Made by a program: the position numbers and the translations under genes | Assembly: GCA_037893225.1 (NCBI GenBank) | Contig: JAZGUH010000327.1 | Location: forward strand, 992,001 to 1,056,000 | Length of the DNA stretch: 64,000 nt | Direction: 5' to 3' | Source of the DNA: Hippasteria phrygiana | Lineage: Eukaryota > Echinodermata > Asteroidea > Valvatida > Goniasteridae | The notes under the pieces: generated by a model | The model's database searches: none | Seen by the model: the letters and a program-made list of their open reading frames with translations, nothing else | What the model was told of the DNA's origin: nothing | In this document: positions 1 through 11,130 of the stretch, piece after piece | Layout: every line of letters begins with the position of its first letter | Numbering within the stretch: position 1 is the first letter of the stretch

Positions 1-2469
1 AATTTAAGATTTTCTAGGGCAGGGCCATTTTGCCTTCGATAATGAAAAATTTGGCAGGGCACCAAGGCCAAAGCAAAGGGCACCAAGGCCAATGGCATTT
101 ACTTCTATTAGAAATATTCTCTGAAGCCCTGTAAAACTCTACAAGCTCTGTAAAACTCCACAGATACATGTACATTTACATGAATGTTTGTCGCTTTAAT
201 CGATCTTTTCGTGGCATTTTTACAAACTTGATAGTTCAGGTTATTATAAACAACACACAATGCATCAGTCATAAAATGAATGATGCCATGCGCCGCACGT
301 ACACAACTCCATGATGAAAGCGCGAGAGAACTTGACAAGCAACTTGGTCGATTTTGCTTGGATACCAGGCAAATCTATCCAGTGGTTGGCAAATAGTCAC
401 TGATTAAAATTGGCCGTACCGTACGTGTACGTGCTTTAGATTAAATCTGGCTTCTGCCCCCTGCATTCAAAATTAAAATGCTGTTGGAGGGATCAAAACC
501 AGTCTATATCAAGCTTTGTGTCATATGCATGCTGCAGCAGCCGTACGTACACGTACATGTAGTACAGTACCAGTACCGGTCTGGTCCGCGTGCACCGTTG
601 TCGCGCTGCACCTGCCGCGCCGACTACGGCCGGCCCAGCCCATCGGCGCGGCACAGCATGGGTGGGTACGCGTGGGCCGGCAACAAGGGCACTACGGCCA
701 GTTGGGAAAAGGGCACAGCAAGACTGGCCGTGAAGAGTGCGATTTTGTGAAGGGCACCACGGCAAACTTAAGGGCATCGACGGCACTGGCCGTCATGCCC
801 GCCGTTAAATTTGAGACCTGGATTACTGACTATTATGTAACAGCTTTTTATATCATACATAACATGTACAACATGTAACCGTGTTGCATGATGTACAAAT
901 GTACATAACATGTGCACCTACATGTACAGTTAAACGTGTATCGACCTCTAAACGCGGACATCCTATTGTTCCCCTCTTTTGTTTGTACTTCAACTTTTTC
1001 GGAAGACTCCCATAGGTTTTGTACACGATCTCAAATCGCGGACGTATTTTGGGAATCACGGACGATATTGTTCCCTTTGTTATACATTGTACATGTACGT
1101 CCACGTTTGTTTGGGAGAATGAATGCATTACATACATGTACGTGTACTTAACAGTTTTTAAACTTAAAAATAGCACAATGTAAATATTAAAAATAGGCCC
1201 ATGTTTAGATGCAATAGTCTGATGTTGAAAGATGTACATGAACAATGTACATGAACATGTAACCACAACCTACATGTGTATACAACAACATGTTTGGACA
1301 AATTTCAAACATTGTACATTGTACACCGTAGAACTCATTAAGAGGAAATTTGTGATTTCTGCATAAGGAAATAACTTGCTAAGTCAAAGTCTCACAGGAA
1401 AGTGGTGATTAGTTAATACAACCCACCAAGGATAACCAATTCACATTTTTAGGAATGTTATTAATTTACAACTGACCCGTTTAAAAAAAGACTTAAAAGT
1501 ACATGTACGTCATTGTACATTACATGTATGTACATGTATTTACAACATTTAAACACAAATAAATTATCATTTGGTATGACCAGCAGATCTAAAGCACGCA
1601 GTTCCTATTCAACAGATTTTTAGGGGACGAGGTACATCTACGTGTACAATGTACGTAGATGTACAAAATACACGTACATTGTATCATACCAATTGGAATA
1701 CTCTTGATAAAGGTCAATGATAAAAAGTACATTCATTTTATCAAAAAGATCACCAGTGTGAATAAAAATTATGCATGCACAATTTATTCACACTGGTGAC
1801 AAGAATATATTCTTACTTCCCATCAGAAAAACTAATGCAATATTCAAAACATTCATTTGGGTTATTTTTAGGTGGTTGAACCAGGCCTCGACCTTAATTA
1901 TACACTAGTCCACCGGGCAAGTTAACTGGGTTTTTTACTAGCCCGCAGAAATGTTTACTAGCCCACATTTAATGGACACATTGTAACATACATGTACATG
2001 TATCTCATTAACCATAACTCCCTACGGTGTCGGAAATATCGTATTAAAATTGGAGGATTCAGTACAGTTATAAGTGATTTTCAAACTATAAAATAGAAAA
2101 GAAATTACTGAATGATAAGGTTCTGTTTCCTTTCACTCCCTCCGGTCATTTTCATTTCGCGGCACACACGGCAAAACATCGTATTCCCAGCATACATGTA
2201 CATGTACATGTGTAGCTAAGCCAGTCAAAGTCCCGTTCTCAGTCTTGTCTGTAGACACGTTGTCTTATATTAATAATACTACATGTATATATTCTTATAT
2301 TATTAATATTATAATACTGTCAGCTTCAACGATCTGAACTACATGTATTCCTCAGAAAACTGGCTTGCATACAGTCAAATCTCGTTAGTAAGAACACGGA
2401 TAGGACGAAATTCCAGTATAACGTCAGTCCCGGCAAAACTGTGCACATTTCTATAGGGAAAAATTTGCT
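1..2469. repeat. TACATGTA-rich non-coding region
   Basis: Dense palindromic GTACATGTAC-type words cluster at about 540-560, 860-930, 1090-1150, 1495-1550, 1630-1680 and 2190-2210. They are dispersed rather than forming one clean tandem array. Related strings recur across the window (9900-10250, 63160-63770). A short GGGCACCAAGGCC-like motif repeats near 57-100 and, in diverged form, near 690-790. No gene was recognised. Confidence 0.6.
1750..1799. repeat. Perfect inverted repeat, 17 bp arms
   Basis: Arms at 1750-1766 and 1783-1799 (TCACCAGTGTGAATAAA and its complement) are separated by 16 nt and could fold as a hairpin. It could be a tiny MITE or a structured RNA. No target duplication was identified. 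Confidence 0.6.
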
Positions 2470-2473
2470 TTAA

Positions 2474-2682
2474 CCCCTTGCGTACAGATGACGCCAAATC
2501 GCGCAAAAAAACAGTGACACCAGGCCGGATGATGCCATTTGCCGCTATTTGTGCAGTTTCAATCCATTATTGGATTATGTACATGTATGTTACGTGCACA
2601 AGCACATTGTGGCCGTTTCGCTTGGCTGCATAGGCTGCTCCAGCACCCCAGCGCCTCAATACTGATAACCGTACTCAAGGGG
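2474..2682 (+). mobile_element. piggyBac-like MITE, copy A (TTAA/TTTA flanks)
   Basis: This ~209 bp element starts CCCCTTGCGTAC and ends CAAGGGG. It is preceded by TTAA (2470-2473) and followed by TTTA, a likely decayed target duplication. The interior shares CCAGGCCGGATGA, TTTGTGCAGTTT and GGCTGC motifs with the copies at 12262 and 13625. It has no coding capacity. Confidence 0.75.
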
Positions 2683-2707
2683 TTTATTAAATGAAATCGG
2701 ATTTATA

Positions 2708-3063
2708 TCAAAAAACTAAAAACTACTAAACAAAACTACTGAATTGTTACGAAATACATGTACCTTACTAGACTAAGTAAATAGCAGTCTCAAGCATCCT
2801 GTGAAATCATGACACCTGGCGTTTTAAAGAAAAGTGGAAATTTATGTCCCTTTCCAACGATTGTTGCTGACAATCATTACAAAATAGTCTTGTTCCCCGA
2901 CCAGATAATTCCATAATGTCTATACATTGCTCCCTGTTTTGTCTAAGGTATGGTCAGGGAACCAGACTATAAGAAATGTTTTTTTCTATTTCCCCAGGTA
3001 TTTGCTAGCACGCTATAAAATACCAACCCCCAAATCCATTTATTTCTGAAAATTACAGCAAAA
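2708..3063 (+). repeat. Dispersed repeat R1, copy 1
   Basis: Similar in order and content to 57790-58187: AAACTACTGAA, AGTAAATAGCAGTCTCAA, CATCCTGTGAAATCATG, GGTCAGGGAACCAGACTA and a right end CCCCCAAATcCATTTATTTC. A partial copy lies near 29800-29930, and an inverted, rearranged copy at 62080-62500. The family is non-coding and its ends are not resolved. Confidence 0.7.
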
Positions 3064-3141
3064 GCAAATGCATGCAGAATGTTACAACTGCACTCAGGGA
3101 ATGGCAAGCATCTTTGTAGCAGAAATACATCAGGTACATGT

Positions 3142-3200
3142 ACTCTGCAGACACGTGGTACGTCTCTGTACGTACTGTACACACCACGTGTCTGCAGAGT
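3142..3200. repeat. Perfect 18 bp hairpin with 23 nt loop
   Basis: Arms ACTCTGCAGACACGTGGT (3142-3159) and its exact complement (3183-3200) flank a 23 nt loop. Size and shape resemble a small-RNA precursor, but flanking TACATGTA repeats make a repeat origin equally likely. Confidence 0.6.
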
Positions 3201-3201
3201 T

Positions 3202-5881
3202 TATTAATACATGTACGTGTACATTTGTACATAACGAAGAAATAAACCTCCATGTACATGATGTGTCCATCCAATTGTCACTTGTCATGAGATCTTTGTA
3301 GCAGAAAAACCGGGCCGCTAACAGATGTGTTCAACGAGTATGTTTTTACCCAAGATTTGTTTTCGACCGAGCGACTCTCCTTCAAGCCGAACAAATATGA
3401 GAACCATAGAAATAAAAAGGGACGCCCATGACCGCCACAATGCAACCCCGATTTGCAGACATATTATTATTCATGTTCGGGGCGAACCCTGGTGCTCCGA
3501 TTCATTGTAAAGCATGAGGATTGGTTGTTGTTTTTTCTCTGGTAGAGTATTGCATGTATGTGAAATAAAAGATATTTTCGTATAGTAACAAAATACAATA
3601 CACTGTGATCTAACCTTCTTAGCTTTATTTGTCACAACTGGTATCGATTTTATTTTACAAAATATGTATAGGCCTAATGTTTACCTCTGATGTTAATGGT
3701 GGATCCCATTGCGTTCGGGTGGACTCCATACAACGCCACGCAACGACTTCCCGGGGTCGCTTTTTAAATTAAATAGTTCCCCATGAATTTCAAAAGTATT
3801 ATCAAGCAGACGGTTGTCCGTCAAATAAAAAAAACAGGCACAATATTTCTTTTATGAAATGTATTATAGAGACTTTATTTCCCTTCGTCTACTACCCCCC
3901 CCCCCCCCCCCCCCTCCCCGACAAAATGGAAGGATCTTAATTCACTAGGCCAGGCATGCAGCTTGGCCCAGGCCATGGAGACTCATGCACAATGGTCGGT
4001 TTGTATACACCCCTGAGATGTCGACAATAGGTGGCTGAACAGTAAGGGCGTGCATTTGCAGCTGGCACGGCGGGGCATGCGAAACTGCCAAGCAAGCTAG
4101 CCTTGTTCCCGCAAGGACAGCTTGTCCATGTAAGCAACCATTTATAGAATTCTTTGCAATGATGATTCGTGAATCATTTAACTGATAATAATATCAAAAT
4201 AATAGCCATTTGATCTTACAAAACTGACTCATAAATTTTCATAATCCGTTTAAAAGTATAAACACGAACGTGTGACGCTGCCTCAAATTTAAGGTCAGAC
4301 CCACACGTACATTGTATTGTTGCATTCTCAGCGGTATTAATGGATGAATAAACAATGGCTACTAGTCGCGACTATTTTTTAATAGTCGCCGCGACTATTG
4401 AAATTCACTAGTCACCCACGCCTAAGATGTACAATGTACTTCCAAACTAAAGTCTGCATACAATGTATGTACAATGTACTGTGGGGGCCCCATAGCAAAA
4501 ATTTACAGTAAAAAATCACAATTCTCAAACAAAATTATGTGGGATATAATTGTGGTTATTTGCTAATTCTAGGTCGACTCTGAAATTACAAGTACACATG
4601 TACCTTTATATACTGATACTGGTTCAAAAGCGCTGGACTTAAAAGCATGAAAGCATATCACAGCTTGAAAGCATATCACAGTATACATAATCCGCCCACC
4701 ACAAACAAATAAGATAAGGAGCAAACAAAAAGTCAGCATCTTCTAATACATGTAACTCCCACTGACCTGAAATTGATAAGTTGAGTACATGTACTTTGCT
4801 TATAAAGGAACAAAGTATGAATATGGTACTACAGGTTAACCACAGCTAAAAACTAACAACTAAAGCCCGTTTCACACTATGCTCTTACCCAGGTACATGT
4901 AATTGCAGGGTTAACGAAAAATTTAACCTGGAGATTACCTGGGTAATGTGGAGCGTTCACACTACAATTCTCCGGGTTAGAAATTATCCTGGTTAACTGC
5001 CTCAAAACCCCACTTAACCCGGGTAATTTCTAACCCTGCTCGCAAGTTGGGTTAACCCACCAATCTCTGGGTTAACGACGACCTTGAGAAGATTCTTCGG
5101 GTTACCAACAATAGTGTGAATGCTTGCCGGGTTTTCTTCTACCTGGGTTGGTGGGAAGCAGAATTTCTTTTGGGGGGGGGGGGGGGGGGGGGTAAGCTCT
5201 CTGTGCTTATGAGAGAGGAAATGCAGGGGGGCAGACATGCTACTTTTCTCTGCATAAATTACCTATTTGATGTACTCAAAGGAAGCAGGTTAAATATGCA
5301 GACAAAAGTGGGGCATACCTGTTATTGTTAACACAACACCCCTCCTCCCCCCCCCCCCCCCCCCCAGAGTTTTCACCCCTTTTCAGCTAAAACTAGACCG
5401 CCCCTGGATTAATCCCTTCGCCCGGCCATAGATCCAGATTACTCAAGTTTCCACAATATGCATTGTACCTGAAATCCAAGTAATAAGAAGATTCAATTTT
5501 TGGTATTTTTTTGTTTTTTCAAATAACTAAAATAGAGGAACCCCAATTCTGATTTCTTTATCATTCCTGTTCACTGCGGAAAAAATGAAGCAGACTCCAC
5601 AGGTTGCCATCAAAGGGAAGTACATGTACATGTAGTACTCTCTTCTGATTAAACAGCGGTGATCACCATCAAACAGTGCTAAAGTAAAGAAAGGCTTCCA
5701 GTCTTAAGTCGTCTGGTTACTTATTTCTTTTTGCAAAGTACCACATGGATGATTGCCATCAGAGGATGCTTAAGAAAGACACCCAGTCATACATCGTCTG
5801 ATTACTTCATGAAGAATTGCATAAAGTAGCACTGAACAAAATATTTGCGGCGGATGTTAAAAGTACAATACGTGCTTCATA
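3202..5881. other. Non-coding stretch with poly-C/poly-G runs and a GGTTAAC-rich repeat
   Basis: No gene was recognised. Homopolymers occur at 3895-3914 (C), 5172-5192 (G) and 5347-5365 (C). At about 4865-5125 a putative MITE begins CCCGTTTCACACTA and ends near TAGTGTGAATGC, filled with GGGTTAA/AACCCGGG motifs. Its ends are approximate. Confidence 0.45.
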
Positions 5882-6072
5882 CAGTGGCCTAACTACATGT
5901 ATATGGGCAAGCATGGGGGACACGTGCCGCCTCTTCTCCCCCATTTAAAATCTTTAACAAAAACAATTACATTGTTGCCTTCAGTTCCCCCCCCCCCACC
6001 CGAAAAATGTATTCACTCAGGTTTTGTTGTCCCCCCCCCCCCCCCCCCAAGTGCAACCCAAGTTACGCCACT
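5882..6072. mobile_element. MITE, CAGTGGCSTAACT terminal inverted repeats
   Basis: The left end CAGTGGCCTAACTAC and right end AGTTACGCCACTG are inverted repeats. The interior contains a long C run (6031-6048). Related elements are at 46397-46610 and 52491-52692. It is non-coding. Confidence 0.65.
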
Positions 6073-6074
6073 GT

Positions 6075-8126
6075 TTTCATGTTGCACGGACTCGGATATC
6101 GATCTCTTGTTTGTTGCTATTATGGATCCTCTTATCACACCTATGTCTTGTTTAAACATGGAAAATTACTCAAATATCTGACCCACCAAAGAGAAGAGAT
6201 CCTCGTGAATGATCATGTATCCACTTGACCAGACTACAATACCATTGACTTTCATGACTCAATTACCAAAGTAGCCCATCACATAAGTTTTTAAGACCTT
6301 TTTGTGTAAAATGAAAAAATATTAAGGTTAAAAAAAGACCGACTACGTGCTGACATGTTTTTTTGTGAAAAACCCTTAATTTTTCCAGAAAGGTACATTT
6401 TTGGTTACCTTTACAATTTCAAGTAAATTGTATGATTTGCAACCAAATTTAACTTGACTTAAATTCAAAAAAAAAAGTTTGTGTGTTAAATATTTGTTTT
6501 TTCCCCAGAATGTTTGTATATGAATGAAAAATGTTAAAGTTATTTAAACTTAAGAGGGAAACATTATTTATTTACCTTTCACAAAGCCTACACAAATGCA
6601 AATGTTCTTTGATTCTTTTATGAACCTTGAATTTTTGGGAGCTGCAACTTTGAGATGCTCTAGTGATTTCCAGAAGTTCCTCAAAAACAGGGTTGAATGC
6701 TGCATGCTGCTTCAATGTTATTCCTGTCATCTTTCCCACCTTCGAATATTCCCAACAGGTTGAGTGATTGTCCTTTACATTCAGAATTGTGTGAAATTTT
6801 GTACTTTTACCACTTTGAAATATTCAGTCAAAATGTATCACTGAAACTTGTCACCATCATGTTTGTTGCAACAAAATTCTGTGACGTGTTTTATCATAAT
6901 TTCTAACATCCATAACTCAGCTTTAGTGAGCAGTACCCCCCCCCCCCCCCCCCCCCACTTCCCTGGAAAGAACCAAACTCATACTGTTGGAGATCTCATT
7001 GCTTGTCGTGTTCCCCCCCAAAAAAATTGCCTTGCTTCTTTTTCTAGTGTTTTTAAAGAAAAACCCCACAAAGTCTCTGGCACGCAACCCACTTATTGTT
7101 TCCCTTGAGAACTGAGTGCAAACTGTCAAGCCTGCTGCTTGGGATGCTGTTGCATGCTCTCCTTTTTTCTTTTTTGTTGCTATATATTCCAAGCGCGCTG
7201 AGCAGCAACATCATACAATGGTGCTGGGATTGAGGGACGTGTTCCTGCCGCTGAGGGAGTAGTCCTACTAGAGCTTGACTGTGAACCAGCGCTGGAAGTT
7301 GAAGGAGACTGCTAGGTGATTTTTCTACCTTTTCAATCATTTGGCTCCTTTTATGAAGACTTTATTTCGTACAAGCAAAACTTCTAAAACAAGTTCATTG
7401 TGTGTTAAATATTTGTGTACAGATTACCTTCAGTCACGTTCAACTTGAAGCAAAAACCAAGGTTTGATATCGTTCTTATATGCACCAGATGCATAAAATC
7501 TACAACTTATGTACTCCTATAATGCAAATACAATGTACAACAGTTTTCTAACCTCACGAGGCATTCTTAATCTAGCAATATACGTAACTTTTCACTAAAA
7601 ACTGTGATATCCTTCGAGCACAATATTACGATATCGCTACGTGTGAGCAGTTATGCAACAAGACGCGTCCCCCGAATCGCCAGAGTTGTAATAAACCGTT
7701 TAGTTGTAAACATGGCACCATGCTATTTACTGTCCCTAGGGATCCAACAGAGTGTGCCCTTTGAAATTGGACATCTGCGCTCCGTGCTAAGTGTCTGCCA
7801 AGTTTAAAAGCAATCAGTAGCCAAAGTGCCGGTAAGAAAGAAAACAGGTACAAATGCTATGGTAAAAAATTCACGAAAACAATGGCCGTTTCGGAAAACT
7901 TCCGAAACAGCCCAAAAAAAAAAAAAAAAAAAAAAATTAGGTTTTTCCGCAAAATTGCTGAAAAGCCAATTAGCAGCAAGATTGCAACATGTAAAAATAA
8001 GATGAGAAATAGTGTTTCTTACTTAATCTTAGAACAACCTAGTACATGTATGTGTTTTTCACCAGATGCAATGTACTCCTTACCATTCCGGATCATGTGA
8101 CCACAATGAATAACAGAAATTATAGA
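6075..8126. other. AT-rich non-coding stretch (presumed CPEB intron)
   Basis: No exon was recognised. There is a C run at 6936-6956 and an A run at about 7914-7936. Because it lies 3' of CPEB exon 2 on the minus strand, it is presumed to be the following intron. Confidence 0.4.
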
Positions 8127-8132
8127 ACTCAC

Positions 8133-8250
8133 ATGAGTTTCGGGTATAGTGGTCCATGGAGTTTTCTGTGCCACGCATGATGTCAAACAGTTGGTGTTCC
8201 AGAGAAGATAATTTCATAGGGTCGACCCCAGCATTCTGCCCTGCTCGCTC
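8133..8250 (-). CDS. CPEB: CPEB2/3/4-type protein, second coding exon (118 nt)
   Basis: An AG acceptor (8251-8252, preceded by TGTGTTTT) opens a 39-codon frame starting in phase 0, exactly matching the phase-0 end of the first exon. It closes at a GTGAGT donor (8127-8132) leaving one extra base. The product begins ERAGQNAG and contains LSSLEHQLFDIMRGTEN, the equivalent of the vertebrate CPEB3/4 segment HSLENSLMDMIR that follows LPFQDR. The join ...LFPYQ to ERAG... therefore reproduces the conserved domain order. The exon has no ATG and is too short to stand out as an open reading frame, so it is easily missed. The next exon must start in phase 1. I could not find it, or either RRM, left of this point, so it probably lies beyond position 1 or is a very short exon. 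Confidence 0.9.
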
Positions 8251-8603
8251 CTAAAACACAAAAACAATCAACATTTTTCTTTAAAGTGAGTGCTTAAAAA
8301 ATTTCAAACAAACATTAAATTAAAGTCACTTCAATGTTACCTTGAAAAAATTGATTTTTGTTTCTTTCATTGCAATTGACATCACCGTTAGCAAGTTCTT
8401 AGACAACTTTTCCCTGTGCACTGTGCAGCAAGTGCAATAGTATACAAAAAATGAATGTTTATGAGTGCGATGGTAAGAATAATTTCATGAGGTGACAGAT
8501 TGAATGTTCCATTCTACGAGGCGAAGCCGAGTGGAATGGGACATTCCATCTGTCACCGAATGAAATTATTCTTACCATTGCACGAATGTGAAACATTCAT
8601 TAT

Positions 8604-8920
8604 TTGTTTTATACAACGCCTGAATAAATCCGACAGACCGCATGCATGGATTTCTTGGTGTACAACGTGCCGTTTACCTTCTCAGTCCCGCATAAAACCG
8701 CAACAAAAAGTGGTCCAGTTGCGAATCAGTTAAAGCTTTAATTGTTGTTCCTGCGTGTCTTGCAAATTCCTCTAATCGTTTGACTCCATATTTCATTTGT
8801 CTCTTTGTGATTGGCAGTGTCAGCATCGCCTACGAGTTCCAATATTTTGTCGTCTGTTAGGAAAACCATGGAGAAATTCCATCGGAAAACAAACCGCGGT
8901 TCGGAAACACCGTCCGCCAT
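8604..8920 (-). pseudogene. Decayed fragment resembling a Crypton-type tyrosine recombinase N-terminal domain, copy 1
   Basis: From ATG at 8918-8920 the frame reads MADGVSEPRFVF, then FLTDDKILELVGD after a short extra segment relative to the other copy. It then shifts frame: peptides matching the copy at 22580-22835 continue in another frame (EFARHAGTT-like, FYAGLRR-like) to a TAA at 8674-8676. The pattern of an Asp/Glu-rich start, a TKR helix and FYAGLRR followed by NGTLYT resembles the N-terminal core-binding domain of Crypton/DUF3504 tyrosine recombinases. No catalytic domain is present. The family call is inference from motif pattern only. Confidence 0.4.
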
Positions 8921-8938
8921 TTTGTGTGAATGACAGCC

Positions 8939-9018
8939 TAGACTGGTTCCCGGTCCCCGTATGTATATAATATACATTTGAAGTCTGAAGGACAACGGCG
9001 GGACTTGGAACCAGTCCA
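8939..9018. mobile_element. 80 bp MITE nested in repeat R2, 9-bp target duplication
   Basis: TAGACTGGTTCC...GGAACCAGTCCA is flanked on both sides by ATGACAGCC (8930-8938 and 9019-9027). The related R2 copy has a single ATGACAGCC and no insert (near 22845-22853), so it serves as the empty site. A 9-bp duplication is usual for Mutator-like elements, but the superfamily is not proven. Confidence 0.8.
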
Positions 9019-10868
9019 ATGACAGCCGTGTTGTTGCGGCACGGAAGTTCTATCAAACGCGTTACCGTTTGATAGAACCATGTGATAGAATTTGTTTAGG
9101 CGGTGCGGGTTCGCGTCGTGCGTTGGGACGAATAATTCAATGCTGGGATGGCTGGGATTTATTCAGGTGTATAATGTGTAATGGCCCACTGCATACACAG
9201 GCACTCATACACAATTTACAGCCCGAATCTCTGACCGGATTGCCTTGGATTTGTCTGAGAAAACTTTTCTCATTGTGTTAACGTGCATGAACATACAGAA
9301 GGAGTGTGCCTGTAGTTGAATCACATTGCATTTTGATAATGTGCATATTGCATTTCAACAAACAAAGTGCACACGTAGAACTTAAAATACATTGTATTTT
9401 TAAGTTATTTGTGGGCGCACATGCAGTCGCTCCCATGTGTTTGAAAGATTTTTATTTGTCCAAGAACTCATGTTCAACAGACACTATGATTGGCTTAATA
9501 AATGCTCTTGAATGGCGATACATGTAGGTCAATTTATGCCTCAAACAAATTCAAGATATTCACGAGTAAAAAACACAGTAGCCCAGTTGTCCTTTCTCCT
9601 GCGTGTACTACAGTGTATTTCACCAATGTCCAGAATATACACTCCATGATCACACAATGGGAAATAAAGTTAAGAAGAAACGTCTTGAATCTAAAAGTAT
9701 GTACATTTAAGCTCATTTTCTGTTGGAAGGTAGAAAATTAAAACAAAACTCAAAACTCACTCAGCCACTCACACATCACTCTTTTAAACCTTTGAAACAT
9801 GTGTACATGTTAGGGCAAGATGGAGGACAGAATTGCCAAGGTCATATACAGTTCCAGAGTGTTGCCAAATTTGGCCAACAATAGGTTAATGCATACTTGT
9901 ATGGTACATGTACATGTATGTGTACAAAATGCAGTCTGGCATTGTGCCTGTTGGTTGCCAGGTACTGATGTAACAACAGCACAGTCTCAAGTGATATCTG
10001 TGTCATGCTACATGTACATCACTTTAAATGGTACATGCATGCCATGCATACATGATCAGCACTTGATTAGTTCCTGCAACTAAAAATAATCCACAAAATT
10101 AATCAACAAAATGCAGGACTCGAAATGAGGTACACCAACAAATTTGGGCAAGTGGCAATCTTCATTCTCATTCCCATTCTCACGAAATCTGCTTGAAAAT
10201 TAGTTCTACATACATGTACATGTACATACATTGTGTACATGTACAATGTATGCAAAATGTGCATTGAATTCTAATAAGATACCAGGGATGCCTGTCTGGT
10301 ATGGACATTCCTCAGAGTGCAGCCATAATTATATTATTCAACCCATGAGCCACAAGAATGACACAGGAATTTGTGAACGGAATTTATTCCCTCCAGTATG
10401 AGGAACTGAACTGCTCTTTCAAAAAAATCATTTTGATTCTCACTTTATCATGTAGCATGTATGTATATGTACTTCTAAAACAAAATTTAGTACTAGGTGC
10501 AAAGTTGTCAATGAGCTGCTTGTATTACATGTATTTCAAAACTAACTTTCTTGTCCTGATATTTCTTTAGTTTTTCTTTTAAACTTTGCAGTCTATCAGT
10601 ATGCACATGAGCCTGGCAGTTTTACCGATAATGAGTACGACATCAACTGCTATTTTCAGTTTGACTAGGCGGAATACAGTTTATAGAGTTACAAAATTTG
10701 CATGCAAATGTGATTCAAAATACCAAATGTACATAAATGTACGGTCAGCTTGGGAAATATTTGGCCAGGGATTACCTGTATTGTTCAATGTTATAAAATG
10801 GAAACCTATAAGGATCATCAATAATCAATGTGACCCAGGCACACAGTAAAATATGGAAGCACTGAATC

Positions 10869-11130
10869 AGGTTGGTGTTGTGGTACTTTCCTCGCCTTCC
10901 ACCACTGTGACCCCGGTTCGAATCCCAGCTGAGGCCAACATGTGGATTGGGTTTTCAGTCCCTACCTGATTTCGTGGGTTTTCTCCCGAAATATTCTCTG
11001 GGGTTTTCCTCCCACGTCTAAAACTGTAACTTCCAGTAATGACCGATCCCACTGGAAATAAGTCGTAAGACTTTCTTGGGCTATCCGGGCTGAATGCCAA
11101 ATAATAATAAATAATAATAAATAAATATAA
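10869..11130 (+). repeat. tRNA-derived SINE with (AAT)n tail
   Basis: A pol III B box GGTTCGAATCC lies at 10915-10925. It is followed by a conserved-looking body (GGGTTTTCAGTCCCTACC, GTGGGTTTTCTCCC, TTTTCCTCCCAC) and ends in AATAATAATAAATAATAATAA. The A box is degenerate. The layout is that of a tRNA-headed SINE. The family name is not assigned. Confidence 0.7.

Larger units (their letters stand above)
8439..9174. repeat. Dispersed repeat R2, copy 1, containing a recombinase-like fragment
   Basis: Shared with 22381-23060. It opens with AGTATACAAA and then a long inverted repeat (8465-8517 and 8531-8583) around a GAGGCGAAGCCGA loop. Next comes a minus-strand coding remnant, then a hairpin TTCTATCAAACG...GTTTGATAGAA, ending GGGATTTATTCAGGTGT. 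TTTATACAACGCCTGAATAAATCC-type sequence occurs internally and, inverted, at the right end. It sits about 190 bp upstream of CPEB exon 2, inside the intron. Confidence 0.75.

Noticed and set aside
3937..4137. Cys-rich minus-strand frame that might be a missing CPEB zinc-finger exon
   Set aside because: Cysteine spacing does not match the CPEB C-terminal ZZ-type motif and no RRM precedes it.
11098..11130. (AAT)n tract as a stand-alone microsatellite
   Set aside because: It is the 3' tail of the SINE at 10869.
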